Shown piece after piece: positions 19,084-28,255 of a stretch of 36,151 bases of DNA. The notes beneath the pieces are model-generated. The model had not been told where the DNA came from. It did no database searches and was given only the letters and a program-made list of their open reading frames with translations. The translations under genes were made by a program, and so were the position numbers. How positions within the stretch are numbered: the first letter of the stretch is position 1; each line of letters begins with the position of its first letter. Source of the DNA: an uncultured Clostridia bacterium (GTDB taxonomy: Bacteria; Bacillota; Clostridia; TANB77; CAG-508); NCBI GenBank assembly GCA_947629355.1, contig CANRDJ010000012.1:1-36151 (forward strand). The letters run 5' to 3'.

Positions 19084-20223
19084 CTAATATTTTTCATTTT
19101 TTATCATAATTTTATCTTTTAAATAACCACATAATTTAAATATTTTTGTACGCAAAAATTCTATCGCGCAACATATTATAAATATACAACAACATGATAC
19201 TGGCAATGCCCATATAAATTTTGTAACACTATCAATTAAGTCCGTATGTAATATGTTTTTATATAATATATTCCTTATCAAAGGTGCCTCATGTATTATA
19301 TACACTGCTAATGTTAAAGGAGCAATTTTTAGAATAATATTTTTACAATGCTTTATATTCAAGTTTTTAAAAAATAAAAATAGATATATACTTGAAAATG
19401 CAATAGTTATAGAATTGTAATAATAAAAGACATCATAATTTATTTTGTTTTCTAAATTGCATATTCCAGCTACTTTCCAAAGAACCAACCTTGAGCAATA
19501 TATAATAAGAGAAATTATTACATATTTTATAAAACATGAAGCCGTACTATATTGTTCTCTCCCATATAATCTAATATAGGCTGCAATGCAGTACAATGTA
19601 ACAAACCATAAAATTCCATAACCTTTAGTTGCATCAATTGATGTCATGTTTATTCCAGTTAAAATAGATGATGCACAATTAATAAATAATAAAATTATAA
19701 TTAACCTTTTAAATGCTTGTTTATCAATATTATTTAAACATGCATTTAAATAAGGTGCAAATAAATATAACACAACATAGCATGATATAAACCAATATGT
19801 TTTTAGCATTATTGGGAAAAAATATATTAAAGATTGTTTTATAGATATATTTGTATTAGTAAAAATTTTAAATATTAAAAATATACTAATGCAATAAAAT
19901 ATTACTTCTCCCCAAATTTTAAATACTTTTTTATAATTACATACAGATTTTATAGAAAAATATCCAGTTATCAATACAAAACAATTAACTGCTACCATCG
20001 AAAAAGCTCTAATTAACCATGCTATCTCTGTTACTGTATTTGTTAATACTCCTCCAGATAAAAAACCTCCTTTGCCACAATAATGAAGCATTAACACCAT
20101 TAACATTAGCACAATTCTTAGTAGTTCAATTCCTACATTTTTTTGAGATTTCATTTTAGGTTTAGTTATTTTATCTTCAATATTTTTAGGTTTAGTTATT
20201 AACACTTTCTTTCCACTCTCCAT
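19084..20223 (-). CDS. Acyltransferase family 3 (OafA/WecH-like)
   Basis: KNVGIELLRIVLMLMVLMLHYCG..., multi-TM. Confidence 0.85.
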   Translation of the reverse strand: MESGKKVLITKPKNIEDKITKPKMKSQKNVGIELLRIVLMLMVLMLHYCGKGGFLSGGVLTNTVTEIAWLIRAFSMVAVNCFVLITGYFSIKSVCNYKKVFKIWGEVIFYCISIFLIFKIFTNTNISIKQSLIYFFPIMLKTYWFISCYVVLYLFAPYLNACLNNIDKQAFKRLIIILLFINCASSILTGINMTSIDATKGYGILWFVTLYCIAAYIRLYGREQYSTASCFIKYVIISLIIYCSRLVLWKVAGICNLENKINYDVFYYYNSITIAFSSIYLFLFFKNLNIKHCKNIILKIAPLTLAVYIIHEAPLIRNILYKNILHTDLIDSVTKFIWALPVSCCCIFIICCAIEFLRTKIFKLCGYLKDKIMIKNEKY

Positions 20224-21688
20224 ATTCCATAAATACTAGCTTTGTATCACTTTCTATATTATAAAAAAGTTTAAATCTTTTTTCAAATGTTTCATTTACT
20301 GGATTTGGGCATTGCATATATTTAATAAATGGTAAATTTGGCAAGTATAACACTTTTTCATTTAATTTATTTTCTTCAATATATTTGTTTCTTATTGTTT
20401 CTATTTTAAATACATATCCATATATAAACATATAAAATATAATTAATATTACTGTAACAGGAATTAGTAAATAATTAATATTAAATTTTGTATCAATAGT
20501 TAAATAATCAAACATTTCAATTGCAATCATTACAAACAAAATGTAATTTACAAAAAAATTCCTTGGGCCGATTGGAGTTACTATAAATAATGGTGCTGTA
20601 ATAATTAAAATACTTGCTATTTCAAATAGCATTCTAAATCTTCTATTCTTATCAGTAATTGTTATGATCGTAGTAGCTATAATCGTTATACCATATAGTA
20701 ATGTAAATACCCCCTCAAAATACATTTTATATTTATCAATAACAAATATATTAGAATTGTTACAAAAATAAATAAATGTTATATATGATAAATATAGTAA
20801 TATAATAATCTCAGAAGTAAGTAAAGCTACTTTTTTTATTGGAATTGTTTTTTTATTTTTATTAAAAAACTTATATATTAAAATAAGCATTAAAATTCCA
20901 ATTACTATGTCTAATATAAAATTGTTTTGTATCAAAAAATAATATATTGTATTAAAATATACCCTTATACATCTTATAATTATATTACCATGCTCTATGG
21001 TACGATAACCATCAGTAGAATTCATTATATTATGATATGCACCATTACTAAACATTAATATAGTTCCTAATATTGAACCTATAAAATAGAATAAATTAGA
21101 TAAGTTTATTTTTTTGCTTTTACAATACTCATAAATCAATATAAAAATACTAAGTACTAAATTATAAATTGTTAGATTTTCCACGAATAAAGATGAAATA
21201 AATCCTAATATCATCATAGGAACAATTAACCAGTTAGATAGCTTTGCTTTTTCACCATTAAATATATCTTTATTCAAATAAATAAAAATTAATATTAATA
21301 AGAATGGTATAACATAATTTGTAAAACCAGATGTCCAAGCTAAAGTTTGAGCTATAATACTATATGGCATTAATAATATTAAAATTAATGCTATATATAT
21401 TATTTGATTGTTTTTTTTATTTATAATTTTGTTTATTAATTCAATAATAATTGCCATAGTCAATGTAATAACAATCGCTTTTAAAATTCGAGAACGAGTT
21501 AATAGTATTACTAATATATTTCCTGCCCATCTTCCATTATAATTAGAAAATAAGTTTGTTAATCTTTTAATTCCTATACTTGTTCCCCATGCCCAATCAT
21601 CATGCGTATATGGAATAAAATAAAATATAACTGCTATCAGCAAAAATAATATTACTTTTACAATTTTATCTAATTTAATATTTTTCAT
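20192..21688 (-). CDS. Multi-TM glucosyltransferase-like protein (DUF6056/GtrII-like)
   Basis: YTHDDWAWGTSIGIKRL...YNGRWAGN, many TM segments. Confidence 0.65.
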   Translation of the reverse strand: MKNIKLDKIVKVILFLLIAVIFYFIPYTHDDWAWGTSIGIKRLTNLFSNYNGRWAGNILVILLTRSRILKAIVITLTMAIIIELINKIINKKNNQIIYIALILILLMPYSIIAQTLAWTSGFTNYVIPFLLILIFIYLNKDIFNGEKAKLSNWLIVPMMILGFISSLFVENLTIYNLVLSIFILIYEYCKSKKINLSNLFYFIGSILGTILMFSNGAYHNIMNSTDGYRTIEHGNIIIRCIRVYFNTIYYFLIQNNFILDIVIGILMLILIYKFFNKNKKTIPIKKVALLTSEIIILLYLSYITFIYFCNNSNIFVIDKYKMYFEGVFTLLYGITIIATTIITITDKNRRFRMLFEIASILIITAPLFIVTPIGPRNFFVNYILFVMIAIEMFDYLTIDTKFNINYLLIPVTVILIIFYMFIYGYVFKIETIRNKYIEENKLNEKVLYLPNLPFIKYMQCPNPVNETFEKRFKLFYNIESDTKLVFMEYGEWKESVNN

Positions 21689-21708
21689 AACTATCTCCTA
21701 TTATTAGT

Positions 21709-22686
21709 TTAATCTTCTTTATTATTTAAATGACCTTTTTGTATATATTCTTTCTCTATAAATATTGGTCTATTTTTTGTTTCAATATAAATTCTTGCTA
21801 TATAATCTCCCATAATACCTAAGCAAAATAATATTAATCCACCAATTAATAATACACAGGATAATAAAGTTGCATATCCTGGAACATCTATCGTAAACAA
21901 TAATTTTTGTATTATAATAATAATCATATATATAAATGCAACTAATGAAAACAAAAGCCCACTATATGTCGCAATTCTTAAAGGTGCTATAGAAAATGAT
22001 AAAATACCTGAAATTGCATACTTAAACAAACTTTTAAAATTAAAATTGCTTTTACCATGAATTCTATCGTCTGGAATGTATGGAATATAGCATGTTTTAA
22101 ATCCCACCCAACTAAATATTCCTTTAGAAAAACGATTTTTTTCTTCAAGATTTAAAATTGCATCAACCACATATCTCCTAAATAATCTAAAATCACTTGC
22201 ACCATTTACAAATTCCACATCTGACATTTTTGATATTATTTTATAAAACTTTTTCTTAAAAAATGATATTATATTACTTTCTTTTCTCTTTTCTTGATAA
22301 TAACAAACACAATCATAATGATCATTATTTTCAACAATTTCTAGCATTTTTAATATTAATTCAGGCCTTTGCTGCAAATCCGCATCTATAATAACTACGT
22401 AATCTCCTGTAGTTCTTTTTAACCCTGCATACATTGCAGCTTCTTTGCCAAAATTTCTTGAAAAATTTATTATTTTTATTTCAAAATTTTTTTCCGCTTC
22501 TAATTTTCTTAATTCATCGATTGTATTATCTCTAGAACCATCATCTACAAATACTATTTCTACTAATACATCCATATTTATAAATGTTTTTTTACATTCT
22601 TCATAAAATAAACTAATATTTTCTTGTTCATTATGGCATGGCACAACTAAACTAATTTTTTTTGTATTTTCCAATAATATCACCAT
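21709..22686 (-). CDS. GT2 family undecaprenyl-phosphate glycosyltransferase (GtrB/DPM1-like)
   Basis: SLVVPCHNEQENISLFYEE, FVDDGSRDNT, DADLQQRPE, two C-terminal TMs. Confidence 0.9.
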   Translation of the reverse strand: MVILLENTKKISLVVPCHNEQENISLFYEECKKTFINMDVLVEIVFVDDGSRDNTIDELRKLEAEKNFEIKIINFSRNFGKEAAMYAGLKRTTGDYVVIIDADLQQRPELILKMLEIVENNDHYDCVCYYQEKRKESNIISFFKKKFYKIISKMSDVEFVNGASDFRLFRRYVVDAILNLEEKNRFSKGIFSWVGFKTCYIPYIPDDRIHGKSNFNFKSLFKYAISGILSFSIAPLRIATYSGLLFSLVAFIYMIIIIIQKLLFTIDVPGYATLLSCVLLIGGLILFCLGIMGDYIARIYIETKNRPIFIEKEYIQKGHLNNKED

Positions 22687-22810
22687 TTGTAATTATAATT
22701 TATTGTTATGCTTAAAGTCAACATATAAATTGTGAATTAGCGTAATTGGATATATATTTTTTATACTAGCATTTACTTACAAATTTTTAATTAAATTTAC
22801 TGGTATATTG

Positions 22811-22844
22811 AAAAAAACTCCTTTTGATTAAAAGGAGTTTTTTT
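22811..22844 (-). terminator. Terminator hairpin after licD gene
   Basis: AAAAAAACTCCTTTTgattAAAAGGAGTTTTTTT. Confidence 0.85.
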
Positions 22845-22850
22845 ACATTT

Positions 22851-24761
22851 TTATCTCTGCCATACTTCGTGTACATTTTTTTGATAATTAATAATTTCTT
22901 CATTTGTTAAATATTTTTTTCTCTTTTCATCATATCTTAACACAGAAAGCTGATACTCTGGTATATCATAATATGTTAAAAAACAACTATTGAATTTCTT
23001 TTGTATTTTTTTTATTTCATTCTCAGAAATATTTTGAGCCATTTCTAAATAACTGTTATTATAATTATTTTTTACATAGTTTAATGATTTGATATTATCA
23101 TATATTTGTTTATTTTTTACACTATCAATATACTCTATATATTCTTTACCATTAATAGGGAATATAATATCATACCCATTGTATTGCAATATTTGTCCAC
23201 ATCCCAATATATTTTTTTCAATAGTCCTATAATCCAATTGATAGCCAGTACTATCTATATAATAATCCGTATTAGTGTCATTATACTTTTTACTTACCCT
23301 CTCTAATTTTTTCATTAAACTTTTTAAAGGAAATGGTAAAAGCATTAACATTTTTACTTTTGTTTTTAAACTTTTTCTTATAAAATATCTCACATTATAA
23401 TGTTTCCATTTAAGAGAAATAAAATGATTTAGATATCTTATTTTCTTAGCATGTCTTTGTCTTTTTTTAATATCATTTGCTGTATTATCTAAAGGAATAA
23501 TTGATACAAAAAATCCGCTATTAAACTTATCTTCTATTCTTTTAGGAATACTATTATCTCTTATGTAAGTATAATTTAATCTTAGTCTTGCAAATGAACA
23601 TTTATATTCTGGATCAGTTTCATTTGTTTGATAGAAATATTTATTTTCCAATTCATTTTGTGCAATTTTTGAAAATTTTTCATAATCTTTTCTTGGCATT
23701 GCTATTTTTAATGGTTCCCTAAACATTTTTCCAAATTCATCTACATCTTGTAATTTAATATATGCATTTATATTAGAAACAAAATATTTTAAATTGTATT
23801 TTTTACATATTTGATGAATATCATTAATCATTTCTAATGAAACTTCTTGCATTCTTTTTAAATTATCTGGAAGATATTTTATTGTTAAATATTTTTCATA
23901 ATCTTTTGGCAAATCATATTTTGGAGCATATATACCAAAATCCAATTGTGTCCAACGATGATGAGAAATTCTTGATGCTGGTGGTAACCATTTCATATAA
24001 TTTTTTCCATATAAAGAAAGTAGAAAATTATGTGGATCTTTTTTATCCATTATTTTAACACCCTCAAATGTTACATCTTCATAGGAATCTACTCCTTTTG
24101 ATGACATTCCTCCATAATTACCATTAATAATTGCATCATCTAGCAACCAATCTGTTTTTTTATCACCACAACATGTTGTTAACTTATCCTCTATATAGAA
24201 TAATATTTTTTTAGGAATAAATTTCCCCATTAGCACAACTAATAACTTATGTTTTGATTTTTTTGCAATTCTATGGAACATCTTATAATTCTCAGCACAT
24301 CTTATATAAAACAAGGTAGATGAAACTATTTTTCTTAAAAATTTATTATTTGGTAAATAACTTAATTTAAAAATATCTATAAATAATCCTGCTGAGATTT
24401 TCTTTTTATCCCAATATGTAGTGCCTAACTTTGTAAACTTAATTTCTAATCTTGATTGAGTTCTTAAATGTGTCTTATCGGTTTCTCTACAGCGCAAGAA
24501 GAAACGATTAGTATCAAGTTCTTCCATTGCAACTTTGATAAACTTGTTATAGTTTTCTGCCGTCATATCTATATCAATATCATCATCCCATGGAATGAAT
24601 CCTCCATGTCTTACTTGTCCTAGTGATGTTCCACCACCAAGTGAATACTTTATATTGTGCTTTCGGCATATACGATCTAATTCTTTCAATCCCTCTAGCT
24701 GTATTTCTTGTAGTGCTCTTAAAACTTTATCACTATTTGTTTTTAATTCTAATACTTGCAT
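22851..24761 (-). CDS. Tandem-domain LicD family phosphotransferase
   Basis: YSLGGGTSLGQVRHGGFIPWDDDIDIDM plus a second LicD-like half (KYNLKYFVSNINAYI...IAMPRKDYEKF). Confidence 0.88.
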   Translation of the reverse strand: MQVLELKTNSDKVLRALQEIQLEGLKELDRICRKHNIKYSLGGGTSLGQVRHGGFIPWDDDIDIDMTAENYNKFIKVAMEELDTNRFFLRCRETDKTHLRTQSRLEIKFTKLGTTYWDKKKISAGLFIDIFKLSYLPNNKFLRKIVSSTLFYIRCAENYKMFHRIAKKSKHKLLVVLMGKFIPKKILFYIEDKLTTCCGDKKTDWLLDDAIINGNYGGMSSKGVDSYEDVTFEGVKIMDKKDPHNFLLSLYGKNYMKWLPPASRISHHRWTQLDFGIYAPKYDLPKDYEKYLTIKYLPDNLKRMQEVSLEMINDIHQICKKYNLKYFVSNINAYIKLQDVDEFGKMFREPLKIAMPRKDYEKFSKIAQNELENKYFYQTNETDPEYKCSFARLRLNYTYIRDNSIPKRIEDKFNSGFFVSIIPLDNTANDIKKRQRHAKKIRYLNHFISLKWKHYNVRYFIRKSLKTKVKMLMLLPFPLKSLMKKLERVSKKYNDTNTDYYIDSTGYQLDYRTIEKNILGCGQILQYNGYDIIFPINGKEYIEYIDSVKNKQIYDNIKSLNYVKNNYNNSYLEMAQNISENEIKKIQKKFNSCFLTYYDIPEYQLSVLRYDEKRKKYLTNEEIINYQKNVHEVWQR

Positions 24762-24787
24762 AAATATGCCTCCTAATGTAAAAAATG

Positions 24788-25858
24788 CTACATTTTATCT
24801 CTTAATTCTTCTCGTAAATGTTCAATAGTTCTTTTAAATCCTGATTCTATATCATACTTAGGTTTCCATCCTAATTCTTTTCTTATTTTTGTTGTAGATA
24901 AAATTCCGGATTTAAAAGTATTAACACCTTTTAAAGGTTCATTTGGTATATCAAAAACTAATTTTAATTTTTTTTCTGGTTCTAAATTAATTAATGTTTC
25001 AGCTAATTCCTTAATAGAAATTTCAGAATTTTCATCCCCAATATTATATACTAAATCATTAGAGTTTAATAAGACTAAAAACATTGCTTTAATAGCATCA
25101 CTAATATATGTATAAGTTCTTATAGAAGAGCCATCGCTCTTTAAGATAATATCTTGGTTGTTCATAATATTGTTTAAGAAATCGGCCTGTACTCTACCAT
25201 CATAAATAGACATGCCAGGACCATATATATTTGCGGGCCTAACAATTTTTGTATTAAGTCCATATTCTTCTTTAAATGAACTACACATATTTTCACCGGC
25301 CTTTTTTCCTTCTGCATAGCCATTTCTAGGTATTAAAGGATTTACTTGTCCTAATGGTCCATCTTCTGTAAAATATATTTGTTCATCAAGTGGCTCACCA
25401 TAAATTTCACGAGAAGAAACAAACAAAAAACCATCAGAATTTTTATTTTTAGCTAAAATTAATGTATTGGCTGTTCCAATCGTATTTGCAAAATTAGTTT
25501 CTACAGGTTCTTTACTCATAATTTTAGGGCTAGCAGGAGATGCACAATGAATTATATAATTAATATTACCATTGATATTTAAAGGATTAATAATATCCGC
25601 TTTAATAACTTCAACATTTTTATTAGATTTGATGTAATTATCAAGTTTTTGAGGATTCCTTACTAAAGCCTTAATTTTAATATTAGAATCATATAGTTCA
25701 TTTAATTTTATCATTGTATAAACAAAGTAAGAGCCAATCATACCAGAAGCTCCTGTAACTAAAACAGTTTTTCCCTTAAATTTATCTAATAATAAATTTG
25801 AAGTACAAAATTCAATTATTTCTTTAGTATCTTCATCAATAATTTTAGAATATGACAT
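24788..25858 (-). CDS. NAD-dependent epimerase/dehydratase
   Basis: KTVLVTGASGMIGSYFV, SSREIYGEP, NGYAEGKKAGE, RPANIYGPGMSIYDGRV. Confidence 0.92.
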   Translation of the reverse strand: MSYSKIIDEDTKEIIEFCTSNLLLDKFKGKTVLVTGASGMIGSYFVYTMIKLNELYDSNIKIKALVRNPQKLDNYIKSNKNVEVIKADIINPLNINGNINYIIHCASPASPKIMSKEPVETNFANTIGTANTLILAKNKNSDGFLFVSSREIYGEPLDEQIYFTEDGPLGQVNPLIPRNGYAEGKKAGENMCSSFKEEYGLNTKIVRPANIYGPGMSIYDGRVQADFLNNIMNNQDIILKSDGSSIRTYTYISDAIKAMFLVLLNSNDLVYNIGDENSEISIKELAETLINLEPEKKLKLVFDIPNEPLKGVNTFKSGILSTTKIRKELGWKPKYDIESGFKRTIEHLREELRDKM

Positions 25859-25869
25859 ATGTCCTCCTT

Positions 25870-27165
25870 TTAATTTTTTACTGCATAATTATAATCTTCA
25901 ATAACTGTTGCAATATAGTCTTTTACAAGACTTTTAGCATCAGATTTTAGTAATCCATCACGGACTTTTGTATATTGAATTGGCATATATTGATGTAGCA
26001 TATATAAAGGTATTTCTATGTTATCAAAATTTCTAAATAATTTTTCTTGAGCTTTTTCAATTTCTAGGTTAGAAAAATAGTATCGGCAACGGTCGGAAAA
26101 ACTATATTTTTTTAATATTTTTATTTGTTCTTTATTTCCAGTATAATATTTTTCCCAATATTTAGGATTACTATCCATATAATTTTCTAAAATTTCTATA
26201 AAATTAGCTCTTTTTTCATTTGGAATTAATTCTTTTTCTATCATACTAAGTGAAAACAACCCTTCTCTTAATCCAAAGGTTAAAGCAGGTCCAACTTTTA
26301 AAATTGCAACACCATCTTTAACCATTTCTCTTAATTTATAGTTAGGTTGAAAATCTGTAGAATGTCCTTCAAATACTATGTTAGGATAATGTGTTAGGCA
26401 TTGGGTTAAATCCTTAGCTTCTTCACGATTATAAAAATGCAAATTTGAAGAACCAAATTCTACACCTGGTTGAACGACTACTGCAATAATATGATTCCAA
26501 GCATCATCTAATCCATATTGTAAAAAAACTTCTTTATAAGTTTCCAAAGTATTTTTAAAATCGTTTGGTGTAGTAATCGATAAAGTTTCTTCTTTTTGTG
26601 TTCCTCCTGGAATTGGGACTTCACTTCCAATAACAAATACCGGATGTACAGCATCTTTATTTTCCTTTTTTAATTCTTTATACGCATCTTCACAAACAGC
26701 ATATAATTCTGCTCCTCTTCGAGCAATTGTTTCATCTAATAAAGGTTTACTTTTATCATCACTGCCAAGTCTCATACTTGTATCTAAATGAATTTTAATG
26801 AATCCTGCTAAAACAAACTGTTTTACTAGTTCCCTTGAATATTCCATTGCAATATTTTCGTCTAAATCCTGCCAAGGTTGTGGCCCTAAATGATCTCCCC
26901 CTAAAATAATTTTTTCTTTATCGAATTTTACTTTATCAGCAATTCTATAAACATATTCTTTAAAATCTTTTGGATTCATATTCATATACCCACCAAATTG
27001 ATTTACTTGATTTGAAGTTGCTTCTATTAGGACATATTCATTATTACGCTTAGCTTGTTCTAGCGCAACTTCTATAACTAATTTATTAGAACTACAAAAA
27101 GAGGGTATTCCAGAGTGAATACCTTTCTTTCTTTTATTTAAAATTAATAAAATCGGATTATCCAT
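25870..27165 (-). CDS. GatZ/KbaZ-like tagatose-bisphosphate aldolase subunit family protein
   Basis: RKKGIHSGIPSFCSSNKLVIEVALEQA, LIEATSNQVNQFGGYM, ILGGDHLGPQPWQ, FEGHSTDFQ. Confidence 0.88.
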   Translation of the reverse strand: MDNPILLILNKRKKGIHSGIPSFCSSNKLVIEVALEQAKRNNEYVLIEATSNQVNQFGGYMNMNPKDFKEYVYRIADKVKFDKEKIILGGDHLGPQPWQDLDENIAMEYSRELVKQFVLAGFIKIHLDTSMRLGSDDKSKPLLDETIARRGAELYAVCEDAYKELKKENKDAVHPVFVIGSEVPIPGGTQKEETLSITTPNDFKNTLETYKEVFLQYGLDDAWNHIIAVVVQPGVEFGSSNLHFYNREEAKDLTQCLTHYPNIVFEGHSTDFQPNYKLREMVKDGVAILKVGPALTFGLREGLFSLSMIEKELIPNEKRANFIEILENYMDSNPKYWEKYYTGNKEQIKILKKYSFSDRCRYYFSNLEIEKAQEKLFRNFDNIEIPLYMLHQYMPIQYTKVRDGLLKSDAKSLVKDYIATVIEDYNYAVKN

Positions 27166-27188
27166 TTTATCACATCCTATCTTTATAA

Positions 27189-27917
27189 TTATTCAGAATA
27201 ACCTGCAGCAATTTTTTTAAATATTTCCATATCAATAGAATAAGTTATTTTTAAATTTAAAGCCTTTCCCATAGGAACAGTTTTAAAAGGAACACCAAAA
27301 TGTTTAGCCAATGCTCCAGCAGATGTCATTTGGTTTAAAGTATCTAAGTCTGTTTTCGTATATATATCAAATGCTTTCCCAAATTTAAATCCTTCAGGTG
27401 AAGCTGCAGCAACTATTTCTTTACGCTCGAGGATTTCTTTTACATCTGAAGTTTCTTCATCTATTTTATAGATAGTATCACATTGATGTTGAACCAAAGA
27501 TGCCGCGCCGTATTCTTTTATAGTATTTATAACTTTAGAGACACCTTCTTTATCTACAAGCGGATGAGTTGCATCATACATTAAAACAACATCGTCATCA
27601 TTAGCCATTTTCTTTACTTCTTGCAAACCAAATAATATTGATTCAGATCTACATGAACCTCCATTAATAATTTGAATAGCTTTTTCAAAATTGTTTTTGT
27701 CAATACACTCTTTTGTATACGATGTAAAGTTTGGATTTGTTACTATAACTATATCATCAAGTTCAGAAATTTTATTTAATTGTTTTAAAATATATATAAA
27801 AACAGGTTCTTCATTTACTAAATGAAATTGTTTTGGAAGGCTTTGACCAAACCTAGTCCCAGAACCTGCCATCATAAGTAGTAAAAAATTACGAGTTTTT
27901 TTCATCATATTCACCAA
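27189..27917 (-). CDS. IspD/TarI-like cytidylyltransferase in a glycan cluster
   Basis: LLLMMAGSGTRFGQSLPKQF, DDVVLMYDATHPLVD. Confidence 0.85.
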   Translation of the reverse strand: MVNMMKKTRNFLLLMMAGSGTRFGQSLPKQFHLVNEEPVFIYILKQLNKISELDDIVIVTNPNFTSYTKECIDKNNFEKAIQIINGGSCRSESILFGLQEVKKMANDDDVVLMYDATHPLVDKEGVSKVINTIKEYGAASLVQHQCDTIYKIDEETSDVKEILERKEIVAAASPEGFKFGKAFDIYTKTDLDTLNQMTSAGALAKHFGVPFKTVPMGKALNLKITYSIDMEIFKKIAAGYSE

Positions 27918-28165
27918 CCTTTTAGAATAAAGAAATTATATAACATCCTTTTAATTTTATCAAGTATTTTTTTCAATTTTCAATAATTTAAGACTTTTTG
28001 TTACATTATTTTTATTCATAGATTATTCTTGTTTTGAAATTATATAGGTTAGAGGATGTAATAAGAAAATAAAAGTATATAAACAACTCAGTAATAAAAA
28101 ATATAAATTGATTTAAAAATAAGTACTTGTATCAATATAATAACATAAAAACGGTTAATAAAAAA

Positions 28166-28206
28166 AGAAAACACTTTCTATCTATATTTTATAGTAAGTG
28201 TTTTCT
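28166..28206 (-). terminator. Terminator hairpin after YfhO gene
   Basis: AGAAAACACTTtctatctatattttatagtAAGTGTTTTCT. Confidence 0.75.
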
Positions 28207-28255
28207 ATCACTTTTTTATTTAAATATATCTTTTATTAATAATAACGTATACACT

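Noticed and set aside
27189-27917. Housekeeping ispD of the MEP pathway
   Set aside because: Possible from sequence, but its location in a glycan operon next to LicD favours a dedicated CDP-sugar/polyol role; left unassigned.
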